Origin: Pyrinomonadaceae bacterium
GTDB taxonomy: Bacteria; Acidobacteriota; Blastocatellia; Pyrinomonadales; Pyrinomonadaceae
NCBI GenBank assembly: GCA_013695245.1
Contig: JACDAW010000472.1
Span: 1 to 13,729, forward strand
Length of the DNA stretch: 13,729 bases
Direction of reading: 5' to 3'
The first letter of the stretch is position 1. Each line of letters opens with the position of its first letter. Positions 1-6,926 of the stretch are shown here, piece after piece. The notes beneath the pieces are model-generated. The model searched no databases and had not been told where the DNA came from. It saw only the letters and a program-made list of their open reading frames with translations. A program made the translations under genes and the position numbers.

Positions 1-280
1 GGCGAGCGTGTTCATCTTTATTCTTCCACCATCATTCGATGAGCTTGCGCGCCGTCTGAGCGCACGCGGCACGGAGGAGCCTGCGGATTTACAAGTGCGT
101 CTGAAAAATTCGCGCAGCGAAGTTGAGCACTACACCATGTTCGACTATTTGGTGCTTAACGACGAAGCCGAGCGCGCCGCCGGACAACTGGCCGCTATTG
201 TGCTTGCCGAAAGGGCGCGACGCGAACGCCAAACTGAATTAGCGAAACGCGTGTTAACAACTTTTCCAAGCAGTATTTGA
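1..280 (+). CDS. gmk: Guanylate kinase, C-terminal part (5' end outside window)
   Basis: The reading frame is open from base 2 and ends at the TGA at 278-280; about 92 residues are visible. Guanylate kinase phosphorylates GMP to GDP with ATP in the cytoplasm, in purine nucleotide supply. What can be seen is the second half of the family: a hydrophobic strand followed by PPSFDELARRLSARGTE, then an R-x-A/K-rich helix (VRLKNSRSEVEHY) and the strand FDYLVLNDE, which matches the usual 'FDY-V-N-D' ending of Gmk. The P-loop and GMP-binding region lie upstream of the window. A GTG at 8 could be mistaken for a start but lies inside the conserved core. The C-terminus is about 20 residues longer than the last conserved helix and rich in Arg/Lys. 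rpoZ follows after 77 bases, the common gmk-rpoZ order, which supports both calls. Confidence 0.88.
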   Translation, partial: ASVFIFILPPSFDELARRLSARGTEEPADLQVRLKNSRSEVEHYTMFDYLVLNDEAERAAGQLAAIVLAERARRERQTELAKRVLTTFPSSI

Positions 281-357
281 ACGGCCTGCTCTGAGCTGTG
301 GTCGTTAATATAAGATTGAAACAACACCGGAAGCCATGAGAGGTGACAGCAAAGATT

Positions 358-583
358 ATGTCTAAAGCCATTGCTATAGAAAGCGAAATTCCTGCCGTTG
401 GACAAATTGAAATGGATTCAAAATACCGCATGATCATCGTCGCCGCGCAAAGAAGCAAACAGCTTCAGCGCGGCTCGCGCCCGCGCGTTGAGAATGGACG
501 CGCAACGTCACAAGTTCACGCGCATCGCGCTTGAAGAAGTTCAAAGCGGGAAAGTTCCATTCGAGATCGTCAAGGACGAATAG
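358..583 (+). pseudogene. rpoZ: RNA polymerase omega subunit, frameshifted as read
   Basis: Omega is the small subunit that helps fold and hold the beta' subunit of RNA polymerase. From ATG 358 the frame reads MSKAIAIESE..., then MDSKYRMIIVAAQRSKQLQRG and RPRVE, typical of the omega core. After codon 45 (GAG, 490-492) the frame goes off into an unrelated tail ending at 534. The next frame, from ATG 494 to TAG 581, reads MDAQRHKFTRIALEEV then QSGKVPFEIVKDE, the expected omega C-terminus. Removing one A at 493/494 gives a clean 74-residue protein, a normal omega length. A purine-rich GAGAGGTGA at 338-346 is the likely ribosome site; a GTG at 343 is a less likely start. The lesion is one base in a conserved gene, so a sequencing or assembly error is as likely as a real mutation. 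coaBC, often next after gmk-rpoZ in other bacteria, is not here. Confidence 0.85.
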
Positions 584-645
584 CGCGCAAGCAATCTTCA
601 CGCTCTAAGTTTAAATCTAAGAAAAGATTCTTTAAGGAGTCTCTG

Positions 646-1425
646 ATGTACAATCAACCCCCGTTTAATCCATCAGCCTCGCCTGCTGTGCCACCACCCT
701 CCGGTAGCAACAAAAAAGTTTTGTTCGGCGTGCTCGGCGCAGTCGGATGCTTCGGCTTGCTGTTCGCAGTGGCGCTAGCTTTCGGCGGTTATTACTTCTA
801 CTTCCGCTCCAAGCCATCCGTCGCTAATGTCAACGTCAACTCGAACGACACGCCGTCGTCCTCTAATTTGAACACCAACTCGAACTCAAACGTTAATTCC
901 AACACAAACACAAACGGTGGCACGATTAGCAGCGGCTCAAGCGGTTTATTAAGAGCTAAGGTGCAGCCGAAAGTCGGAAAGTTTAGTTTAGTGAAGGTCG
1001 AGGCGATGACCGCCACGCCGCCCACTTCAAGTTTCGAGGTGGTTCGCAACGTCAATGCGTTGTTGACCAGAATAATTACCGCAGCAAGCCCTACCGAGGC
1101 CGTTTATGCGCGCTACCGGGACGGCTCTTCTGACAGCTACGACGGCATCGATCACAGACTCGTGCAGGTGGGTTCAGCAGCGGCCGCCGGTTCCATGATG
1201 GAATCAGTCGTAACTGAACTTAAAGGCATGGGTTTCACTGAGCGGCGGCGCGTTCCCAACACAGGTCAAGACCGCAGCACTCTCGGCACAAAGGTTTACT
1301 TGCAAAAAGGCGATGGTCAATATGCCGATGAAGTTGTGCTATGGACTAACAACACAAACTTCCTGAGCGCAGTTACCGGTAAAGGCGGCAACGCATCCTT
1401 GTTTGAGAACGGAACGACGTATTGA
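646..1425 (+). CDS. Single-pass membrane-anchored protein with Asn-rich stalk, function unknown
   Basis: I do not recognise the family. The 259-residue protein starts at ATG 646, eight bases after a good AAGGAG ribosome site (633-638). Residues 1-24 are Pro/Ser-rich and cytoplasmic by the positive-inside rule (KK at 23-24). Residues 25-53 form one long hydrophobic segment (VLFGVLGAVGCFGLLFAVAL onward) ending in aromatic residues and an Arg. Residues 60-99 are a low-complexity linker of Asn, Ser and Thr (NVNSNTNTN). Residues 100-259 look like a compact soluble domain that would sit outside the cytoplasmic membrane; it has no Cys and no catalytic motif I know. The likely role is a surface or periplasmic domain tethered by a flexible stalk. 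It is 62 bases after rpoZ and may be partly co-transcribed, but its own strong ribosome site says little about promoter use. It ends before a hairpin terminator. Confidence 0.75.
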   Translation: MYNQPPFNPSASPAVPPPSGSNKKVLFGVLGAVGCFGLLFAVALAFGGYYFYFRSKPSVANVNVNSNDTPSSSNLNTNSNSNVNSNTNTNGGTISSGSSGLLRAKVQPKVGKFSLVKVEAMTATPPTSSFEVVRNVNALLTRIITAASPTEAVYARYRDGSSDSYDGIDHRLVQVGSAAAAGSMMESVVTELKGMGFTERRRVPNTGQDRSTLGTKVYLQKGDGQYADEVVLWTNNTNFLSAVTGKGGNASLFENGTTY

Positions 1426-1497
1426 TAGTTAGCCTATTTAGATAAAAACTCTTCAAGCATGCGCAATTAAGCAATAAGCGCCGCTTAAACAAAAACC

Positions 1498-1535
1498 GCC
1501 ATGCTGTTATCTCACGCAGCATGGCAGTTTTCTCT
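1498..1535. terminator. Bidirectional intrinsic terminator between convergent genes
   Basis: A perfect 9-bp stem, GCCATGCTG (1498-1506) with CAGCATGGC (1517-1525), has a 10-base loop. On the plus strand it is followed by AG then TTTTCTCTT (1528-1536). On the minus strand the flanking AAACAAAAA (1487-1495) becomes a T-rich run. It therefore can end both the 646-1425 transcript and the ETF-QO transcript, which stop on either side of it. Confidence 0.8.
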
Positions 1536-1550
1536 TCAGTTGAAATCCGC

Positions 1551-3260
1551 TTACATGTTTTTGTAATCAGGCCCCCCGCCGCCTTCGGGCGGAACCCAGT
1601 TGATGATTTGATAAGGGTCCATAATGTCGCATGTTTTGCAATGCACGCAGTTGCTAAAATTAATCTGCAAACGTCGCTTGCCCGTCGCCGCATCATCAAC
1701 CATTTCGTAAACGGCCGCCGGGCAGAAACGCTGGCACGGGTTTCCGTATTCTTCCGCGCAGCGCGTCGCGCAGATGTTGGTGTCGAGCACGTGCAGGTGC
1801 GCGGGTTGATCTTCGTCGTGACCGACCGATGCGTGAAAAACGTCCGTCACTTTATTGAAAGTAGTTTTGTTGTCGAAGCGCAAGCCGTCGTAACGTTGGT
1901 TGATGTTGCTGCCGCGATAGCCATACTCGGACAATTTTTTCATCGCCACATGACCGGGTTCGGTCGTCGTGCGATCAAAAAGCCCCCACGAAAGTCAACC
2001 CGTAAGAAATTGCAAACCGGCGTTGGCCATGCCGAGCCAGCGTCCGCCCTTGAATCCGGCGTGAAAGTTTCGCACCGAGCGCAATTCCGGCGTGATCCAG
2101 CTTTCGCTAACAAGTCGCTCGTAACGACTTAATTGCCCTGCTGAGTAATCGCCCGCAAGCAGCGCCGCAAAGATCGTTTCGGCGGCGAGCATCCCGCTTT
2201 TAATCGCGGTGTGAATTCCTTTCAAACGTTGCGAATTGAGGAAGCCCGCGCAGTCGCCCGTGAGTAACACTCCATCCGCGTAGAGTTGCGGCATCGCGTG
2301 GAGGCCTCCAGCGGCAATCGTCTTCGCGCCGTAGCGAATCATCTTCCCGCCATTGAGCAGACGCGCGATGAAGGGGTGCATTTTGAAACGTTGAAACTCC
2401 GCGTGCGGATCGAGAAGCGGATCGCCGTAGTCGAGTCCCGTGACGTAGCCGATGCTGATGACGCGGTTCGGCATTCCGTAAATCCAACCGCCGCCGTATG
2501 TCTTTGTGTCTGACGGATAGCCGAGCGTGTGCGTGACGCGCCCCAGCGCGAAACGATCATCGGGAAGTTCCCAAAGTTCTTTCACGCCGAGCGAATAAAC
2601 TTGCGGTTCGCGTCCGTCGTTCAAATTCAAACGTTGTGAGAGTTGCTTCGTCAGCGAACCGCGCGCGCCTTCGCCGAGCACTGTCACCTTTGCAAAGAGG
2701 TCAACGCCCGGCTCGTAGTTCGCTTTCTGTCGCCCTTCACGATCAATCCCCTTGTCTCCCGTGCGCACGCCGATAACGCGGTCGTCTCTATCGTAGAGCA
2801 TCTCCGCGCCGGGAAACTCCGGGAAGATATTAACGCCTGCCTCTTCGCATTTCTCGCCGAGCCATGCCGTGAGCCGATTCTGCGAAACGATATGATAGCC
2901 GTGATTCTTCAAGGGCGGCGGGGTGATCGGCGATTTGATCGCGCGCTTTTTCGTGAGATACAAAAATTCATCTTCGAGCACCGGCGTTTCAATCGGCGCG
3001 CCTTGTTCTGCGTAATCAGGCATCAGTTCGGCGAGCGCGCGCGGGTCCATGACCGCGCCGGAGAGAATATGCGCGCCTACTGATGCGCCTTTCTCTATAA
3101 CGCCGATCTCTATTTCTCCGAGCGACTCTCCCGCGCGCGTGCCATTCGCAATCGCTTCGTTATATTCACGAACTAAGCGCGCTAGATGCAGCGCGCCGCT
3201 CAAGTTCGCCGGGCCTGCGCCGACAAACACCACGTCCATTTCAAGACTTTCTCGTTCCAT
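1551..3260 (-). pseudogene. Electron transfer flavoprotein-ubiquinone oxidoreductase, interrupted by an in-frame TGA
   Basis: ETF-QO passes electrons from reduced ETF, through FAD and one 4Fe-4S cluster, to ubiquinone or menaquinone at the inner membrane face. Counting from ATG 3260 (GGGAG ribosome site, 3266-3270), FAD binding is shown by VVFVGAGPANL (10-20) and by EKGASVGAHILSGAVMDP near residue 60. KNHGYHIVSQNRL is another family block. At 1997-1995 a TGA replaces codon 422, just after LQFLTG. The same frame continues as LSWGLFDRTTTEPGH and on to TAA at 1551. The C-terminal part carries the cluster ligands C513, C538, C541 and C544 (NCVHCKTC), spaced 25-3-3 as in the human enzyme, then WVPPEGGGGPDY. 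Full length would be 569 residues. As read, the product would lack the Fe-S domain. A GGA-to-TGA change, or a base error, explains it. A TTG at 3275 is a weaker alternative start. Confidence 0.88.
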
Positions 3261-3319
3261 TGTTTGCTCCCGCAAATAAGAGACAGATCGCTGCTAAATT
3301 GAATTTGAGAATAAACAAA

Positions 3320-3339
3320 ATGAATGATCGTTCATTCAT
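3320..3339. promoter_or_regulatory. Palindromic operator resembling a TetR-type FadR site
   Basis: ATGAATGATCGTTCATTCAT has perfect 8-bp arms (ATGAATGA / TCATTCAT) around TCGT. Sites of the TetR-family FadR of Bacillus subtilis, which represses fatty-acid oxidation and etfAB, read TGAATGA-N4-TCATTCA, so both arms match. It lies 60 bases upstream of the ETF-QO start codon and just downstream of a TATACT -10 candidate on the minus strand. No regulator gene is visible in the window, so the protein that binds is inferred. Confidence 0.65.
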
Positions 3340-3342
3340 CGT

Positions 3343-3348
3343 AGTATA
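3343..3348 (-). promoter_or_regulatory. -10 element candidate for the ETF-QO gene
   Basis: The minus strand reads TATACT at 3348-3343. The start point would fall about seven bases further on, inside the palindrome at 3320-3339, which fits simple repression. I see no convincing -35 box, so this promoter is tentative. Confidence 0.4.
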
Positions 3349-3414
3349 ACAAAAGAGTTAGCGAAGCGCGAAAGTCGTGTGCGTTCGACCTCGATTGAAG
3401 ACATTCTCGCTTCG

Positions 3415-3444
3415 TTACACAAACAGAGGTTGTTTCTGTAGAAT
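3415..3444 (+). promoter_or_regulatory. Possible sigma-70 promoter for yyaL
   Basis: TTACAC (3415-3420), an 18-base spacer and TAGAAT (3439-3444) stand 33 bases before the yyaL start. The -10 matches consensus at five of six positions and the -35 at four. It is a plausible but weak match. Confidence 0.35.
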
Positions 3445-3476
3445 GTTTACTAAACTGTTAAAAGGGGAGCAAGAAC

Positions 3477-5573
3477 ATGTCGGAGCAACACACGAATCGT
3501 CTGGCGGGCGAAACGAGTCCGTATCTTTTACAACACAAACACAATCCTGTTAATTGGTATCCGTGGGGCGACGAAGCAATCAACAGGGCGCGCGAAGAGA
3601 ACAAACCGATTCTGCTTAGCATCGGCTATTCGGCTTGCCACTGGTGTCACGTAATGGAGCGCGAATCTTTTGAAAATGAAGGGATCGCGCGCGTGATGAA
3701 CGAGAACTTCGTTAGCATTAAAGTTGACCGTGAAGAACGGCCCGACATCGATCAAATCTACATGAACGCCGTGCAGATGATTACCGGACACGGCGGCTGG
3801 CCGCTAACGGTTTTTCTTACTCCCGAACTCGTCCCCTTCTTCGGCGGCACATACTTTCCGCCCGAAGATCGCTATCAGATGCCGGGCTTCCCGCGCGTTC
3901 TCGCAAGCATCTCCGAAGCTTACCGCGCGCGCCCCGAAGATGTGATGCAATCGGCATGGAGCATTCTCGCCGAACTGCGAAAGATGAACGCGGCGCGCGA
4001 GTCGAACGAGATTCTTTCGCTCGACATACTTGATGCAGCTTTCGATGGAATGAAGCGCAACTACGATAGCGCGCACGGCGGCTTCGGACGCGCGCCAAAA
4101 TTCCCTGCCGCGATGAATCTCGATTTCTGCCTGCGGCACTACCATCGCACAAACGATGCGGAAGCTTTAGAGATCGTCACGCACACCTGCTGCCGCATGG
4201 CCGAAGGCGGAATCTATGACCAACTTGGCGGCGGCTTTCACCGTTACTCGACCGATGCCGAATGGCTCGCCCCACACTTTGAGAAGATGCTCTATGACAA
4301 CGCGATCCTTGCGCGTCTCTACCTGCATGTTTACCAAGCGACGCAGGATGCTTTCTTCCGCCGCATCGCTGAAGAAACTCTCGATTACGTTTTGCGCGAG
4401 ATGACCGACTCGAACGGCGGTTTCTATTCGGCACAGGACGCCGACTCGGAAGGCGAAGAGGGGAAATTCTTCGTCTGGTCGAAAGATGAAATCGTTGAAT
4501 TGCTGGGCGCGGAAGATGGACGTTTGTTCTGCGAATACTATGACGTGACGGAGCGCGGCAACTGGGAAGGGCATAACATTCTGCGTGTTGTTAAGTCTTC
4601 GTCCAATGTCGCTGTTGCTCAAGGCGTGACGGCGGAGCGCTTGGCGGAGGCTCTGGCGCGCGGAAGCGAGATTCTCTTTCAAGCGCGCGAGCGGCGCGTG
4701 AAGCCGGGGCGCGATGAGAAAATCCTTGCGTCGTGGAACGGACTCATGCTTGCCAGTTTCGCCGAAGCATCCGTTATTCTCAGCCGCCCCGATTACCGTG
4801 AAGCGGCAGAACACAATGCTGCTTTCATTCTCGAAAACATGCAGCAAAACAATTTGCTGTTGCATAGCTACAAGGACGGGCAAGCGCGCTTCAACGCTTA
4901 CCTCGATGATTACGCTTTTTTCGCCGCCGGTCTCGTTACGCTCTACGAGGCGACGGGAAATTTGCGTTGGCTTAAAAGCTCAATTGAGATCACAGACAAA
5001 ATGATCGAGGAATTCTGGGACGATGCGGAAGGGGGATTTTTCTACACTGGCATCAGCCACGAACAATTAATCGTTCGCACAAAAGATTACTTCGACAATG
5101 CGACGCCATCGGGAAACTCCGTCGCCGCCGACGTGCTTCTCCGTCTCACGCTGCTCACCGATAATGAAGATTACAGACGACGCGCTGTAACGATCTTTCG
5201 TCTTCTGCGCGATACGCTTAAGCGTTATCCTTCGGCGTTCGGTCGTCTTCTTAATGCGCTCGATCTTCACCTCTCCAGTCCGAAAGAGATCGCCATTCTC
5301 GGCACATCAAATTCTAATGATATGGACGACATGACACGCGCCGCATGGCAACCATATTTGCCGAACAAAGTGGTCGTGTGTGCGGCGGAAACTGACGGGG
5401 AGGCGCGAGAGATTGTTCCCTTGTTGCGTAACCGTTTCGCGCTCGACGGGCACGCGACCGCTTACGTGTGTGAGAATCGTAGCTGCCAACTGCCAGCTAA
5501 AACAGCGACCGAGTTGGCGGCACAGCTTTCAGGAGTTGATAAGGGAGCTATCGGGGCCAGTTCGAGCCGTTAA
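3477..5573 (+). CDS. yyaL: Thioredoxin-domain protein of the YyaL/SSP411 (DUF255) family
   Basis: This 698-residue protein is full length for the family (about 680-700), whose biochemical role is not settled. The N-terminal block has the hallmark NRLAGETSPYLLQHKHNPVN and then a thioredoxin-like domain with the motif CHWCHVM (C54, C57), KVDREERPDID and GGWPLTVFLTP. From about residue 190 it becomes an alpha/alpha-toroid region like sugar epimerases and glycoside hydrolases, with GGFGRAPKFP, GGGFHRYSTDAEW, PHFEKMLYDNA and GGFYSAQDADSEG. Both cysteines of the CxxC-like site are present. There is no signal peptide, so it is predicted cytoplasmic. The start is ATG 3477 after an AAGGGGAG ribosome site (3461-3468). 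It stands alone: divergent from ETF-QO, and its stop lies three bases from the convergent RNase D stop. No frame lesions are seen. What it acts on cannot be told from context. Confidence 0.93.
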   Translation: MSEQHTNRLAGETSPYLLQHKHNPVNWYPWGDEAINRAREENKPILLSIGYSACHWCHVMERESFENEGIARVMNENFVSIKVDREERPDIDQIYMNAVQMITGHGGWPLTVFLTPELVPFFGGTYFPPEDRYQMPGFPRVLASISEAYRARPEDVMQSAWSILAELRKMNAARESNEILSLDILDAAFDGMKRNYDSAHGGFGRAPKFPAAMNLDFCLRHYHRTNDAEALEIVTHTCCRMAEGGIYDQLGGGFHRYSTDAEWLAPHFEKMLYDNAILARLYLHVYQATQDAFFRRIAEETLDYVLREMTDSNGGFYSAQDADSEGEEGKFFVWSKDEIVELLGAEDGRLFCEYYDVTERGNWEGHNILRVVKSSSNVAVAQGVTAERLAEALARGSEILFQARERRVKPGRDEKILASWNGLMLASFAEASVILSRPDYREAAEHNAAFILENMQQNNLLLHSYKDGQARFNAYLDDYAFFAAGLVTLYEATGNLRWLKSSIEITDKMIEEFWDDAEGGFFYTGISHEQLIVRTKDYFDNATPSGNSVAADVLLRLTLLTDNEDYRRRAVTIFRLLRDTLKRYPSAFGRLLNALDLHLSSPKEIAILGTSNSNDMDDMTRAAWQPYLPNKVVVCAAETDGEAREIVPLLRNRFALDGHATAYVCENRSCQLPAKTATELAAQLSGVDKGAIGASSSR

Positions 5574-5576
5574 AAC

Positions 5577-6455
5577 TTAAACGGAAGCTTTTTCTATTGC
5601 CTCAAGTAAGCTTTCTCCGTAACGCGAGATTTTCGATTCGCCGAGTCCATAAACGGCCGCGAGCGCGTCGAGTGTTGCGGGTTTTTCTTGCGCAAGTTGA
5701 TGCAGAGTTTTATCTGGACAAATCATATAAGCGGGAACGCGCGCGATATGCGCTTGCTCCAAACGCCATTTTTTCAATTCGCCGACGATGCGTTTTTCAT
5801 CCGCGCTCAGCGGCGGTAAGGGTTGCTTGATGGTCGCGCGTTTTCGCTTGTCGCCTGCGGCGTTTGTTGGCGCGGTAAGCGAGGCAGAATCGAGAGCTTT
5901 TTCCCAGCGATTTTGTTCTTTTAATAAACGTTCGAGTTCATCGTAAACGCAAAGCGTGAGGAGCGCGTCGCCCGCCGCATACGCGAGTTGTTCCGGCGTG
6001 AGCGGACGCCGTCGCCAATTAGATTTCTGAAAACTTTTATCAAGCTCAATTCCGAACAGATGGCGCACGACTCCCGCTAAACTATAGGATTGAAGTTGCA
6101 AAGCAGCGTGACTGAGGCGCAGCGTGTCAACAAAGCCAGCAGGTATTAATCCTGCTCCGGCAAGCACCCGCTCATCAAAACGAGCGTTATGCGCGACCAT
6201 GCGAATTTGCGGAGCATCAATGATCGGTCGTAGAACATCAGTATTGATGGCGAGCGCATCGAGAATTAAAATTTCGCCGTTGCGCGGCGCGAGTTGCACA
6301 AGAGATACACGCGCGCCTTCCGGCCGCCAGATAGTTTCAGTATCAACCGCGACGATCTCTTCTGCACTTAGCCGCTCAATAGCTGATTGAGCTTCACTCG
6401 TTTCGTTGATAAAGCGATAAGCTATAGTGTCAATTTTGCATGTTTCTTTCGTCAT
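5577..6455 (-). CDS. rnd: Ribonuclease D (DEDDy 3'-5' exoribonuclease with HRDC domain)
   Basis: RNase D trims 3' ends of tRNA and other stable RNA precursors in the cytoplasm. The 292-residue protein has all acidic ligands of the DEDDy fold: D38 and E40 in VDTET, D94 in AHNARFD, and Y159 with D163 in YAAGD. The RNase D block SYSLAGVVRHLFG followed by LDKSFQKSNWRRRPL is also present. A Lys/Arg/Pro linker (about 200-220) leads to one HRDC domain (about 222-290: LKKWRLEQA, ICPDKTLHQLA, GLGESKISRYG). E. coli Rnd has two HRDC-like domains and about 375 residues; the shorter single-HRDC form is common elsewhere. The start is ATG 6455; no clear Shine-Dalgarno precedes it and there is no other Met nearby. 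A strong terminator (6483-6526) sits just upstream, so it is probably transcribed from its own promoter. The gene is intact. Confidence 0.9.
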   Translation of the reverse strand: MTKETCKIDTIAYRFINETSEAQSAIERLSAEEIVAVDTETIWRPEGARVSLVQLAPRNGEILILDALAINTDVLRPIIDAPQIRMVAHNARFDERVLAGAGLIPAGFVDTLRLSHAALQLQSYSLAGVVRHLFGIELDKSFQKSNWRRRPLTPEQLAYAAGDALLTLCVYDELERLLKEQNRWEKALDSASLTAPTNAAGDKRKRATIKQPLPPLSADEKRIVGELKKWRLEQAHIARVPAYMICPDKTLHQLAQEKPATLDALAAVYGLGESKISRYGESLLEAIEKASV

Positions 6456-6482
6456 CTAAAAACTAGAATCGCGAATCATAAA

Positions 6483-6526
6483 AAAATAAGGCGCGCCCAG
6501 AGATTATCTGATGCGCGCCTTATTTT
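6483..6526 (-). terminator. Intrinsic terminator of the Met-Asn lipoprotein gene
   Basis: A perfect 14-bp stem, AAAATAAGGCGCGC (6483-6496) with its complement at 6513-6526, encloses 16 bases that can pair again (CAGA/TCTG with a GATTA loop). On the minus strand the stem ends in a run of six T (6486-6481). It lies 17 bases after the lipoprotein stop and before the RNase D start. Confidence 0.85.
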
Positions 6527-6542
6527 AAGTATAAAACAAGAA

Positions 6543-6926
6543 CTACTGATTTCGGTTCATGTTCGAGTTCATGTTGCCGTTACGGTTCATGTTTGAATTC
6601 ATGTTCCCGTTCATGTTCGAGTTCATGTTGCCGTTGCGGTTCATGTTCCCGTTCATATTGCCATTCATGTTCCCGTTCATGTTTGAATTCATGTTCATGT
6701 TCGAGTTCATATTGCTGTTCATGTTCGAGTTCATGTTTGAATTCATGTTCGAGTTCATGTTATCGGTCGTTCCGGTCGTGCCAGTGCCATTCATGTTGCT
6801 GTTTGACATGTTGGAATTCATGGTGTTGGTGTTCATGGTGGCATTGTTGTTATTGGCAGTGTCCGTACAGCCCGTCCAAAATGCAGCAACCGCGAGCAAG
6901 GCCAGAAGCGCTAAAGTTCGTCGCAT
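6543..6926 (-). CDS. Lipoprotein built of Met-Asn repeats
   Basis: The 127-residue product starts at ATG 6926, eight bases after a strong AGGAGG (6935-6940). Residues 1-20 are a lipoprotein signal peptide: MRRTLALLALLAVAAFWTGC, with C20 as the probable lipidated residue (lipobox WTGC). The mature chain begins TDTANNNNATMNTNTMNSN and becomes nearly pure repeats of MNSN, MNGN and MNRNGN to the end, with no predicted fold. The underlying DNA is a 12-base tandem repeat (ATGAACTCGAAC and variants). I know of no function. It could be an unstructured surface filler or stalk; methionine-rich exported chains can bind Cu(I), but the alternating Met-Asn spacing is not one of the standard copper motifs I can name. 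It is transcribed alone, with a long leader upstream and its own terminator. The open signal peptide, ribosome site and terminator argue that it is a real gene. Confidence 0.75.
   Translation of the reverse strand: MRRTLALLALLAVAAFWTGCTDTANNNNATMNTNTMNSNMSNSNMNGTGTTGTTDNMNSNMNSNMNSNMNSNMNSNMNMNSNMNGNMNGNMNGNMNRNGNMNSNMNGNMNSNMNRNGNMNSNMNRNQ
6550..6772 (-). repeat. Degenerate 12-base coding tandem repeat
   Basis: The minus strand repeats ATG-AAC-(TCG/AGC/GGC/CGT)-AAC units. Many neighbouring copies are near-identical and codon variants are mixed (TCG, TCA and AGC for Ser, AAC and AAT for Asn). The synonymous variation suggests selection on the Met-Asn protein pattern as well as slippage. Copy number is likely to vary among strains. 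Confidence 0.75.

Noticed and set aside
1995..1997. TGA in ETF-QO as selenocysteine or as a reassigned sense codon
   Set aside because: The position is not a catalytic Cys, no selenocysteine hairpin is evident, and other genes in the window use TGA as a normal stop.
1521..2132. Plus-strand 203-codon open frame antisense to ETF-QO
   Set aside because: The minus strand encodes conserved ETF-QO with the Fe-S cysteines; the plus frame shows no family features.
4167..4883. Minus-strand 238-codon open frame inside yyaL
   Set aside because: Shadow of a strongly conserved plus-strand gene in GC-rich codons.
5567..5584. CCGTT/AACGG hairpin between the convergent yyaL and RNase D stops as a terminator
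   Set aside because: Only five base pairs with an eight-base loop and no T-run on either side.
6550..6772. Repeat block considered as a CRISPR array or satellite
   Set aside because: The units are contiguous 12-mers in a reading frame with no unique spacers, and they encode a repeated peptide.
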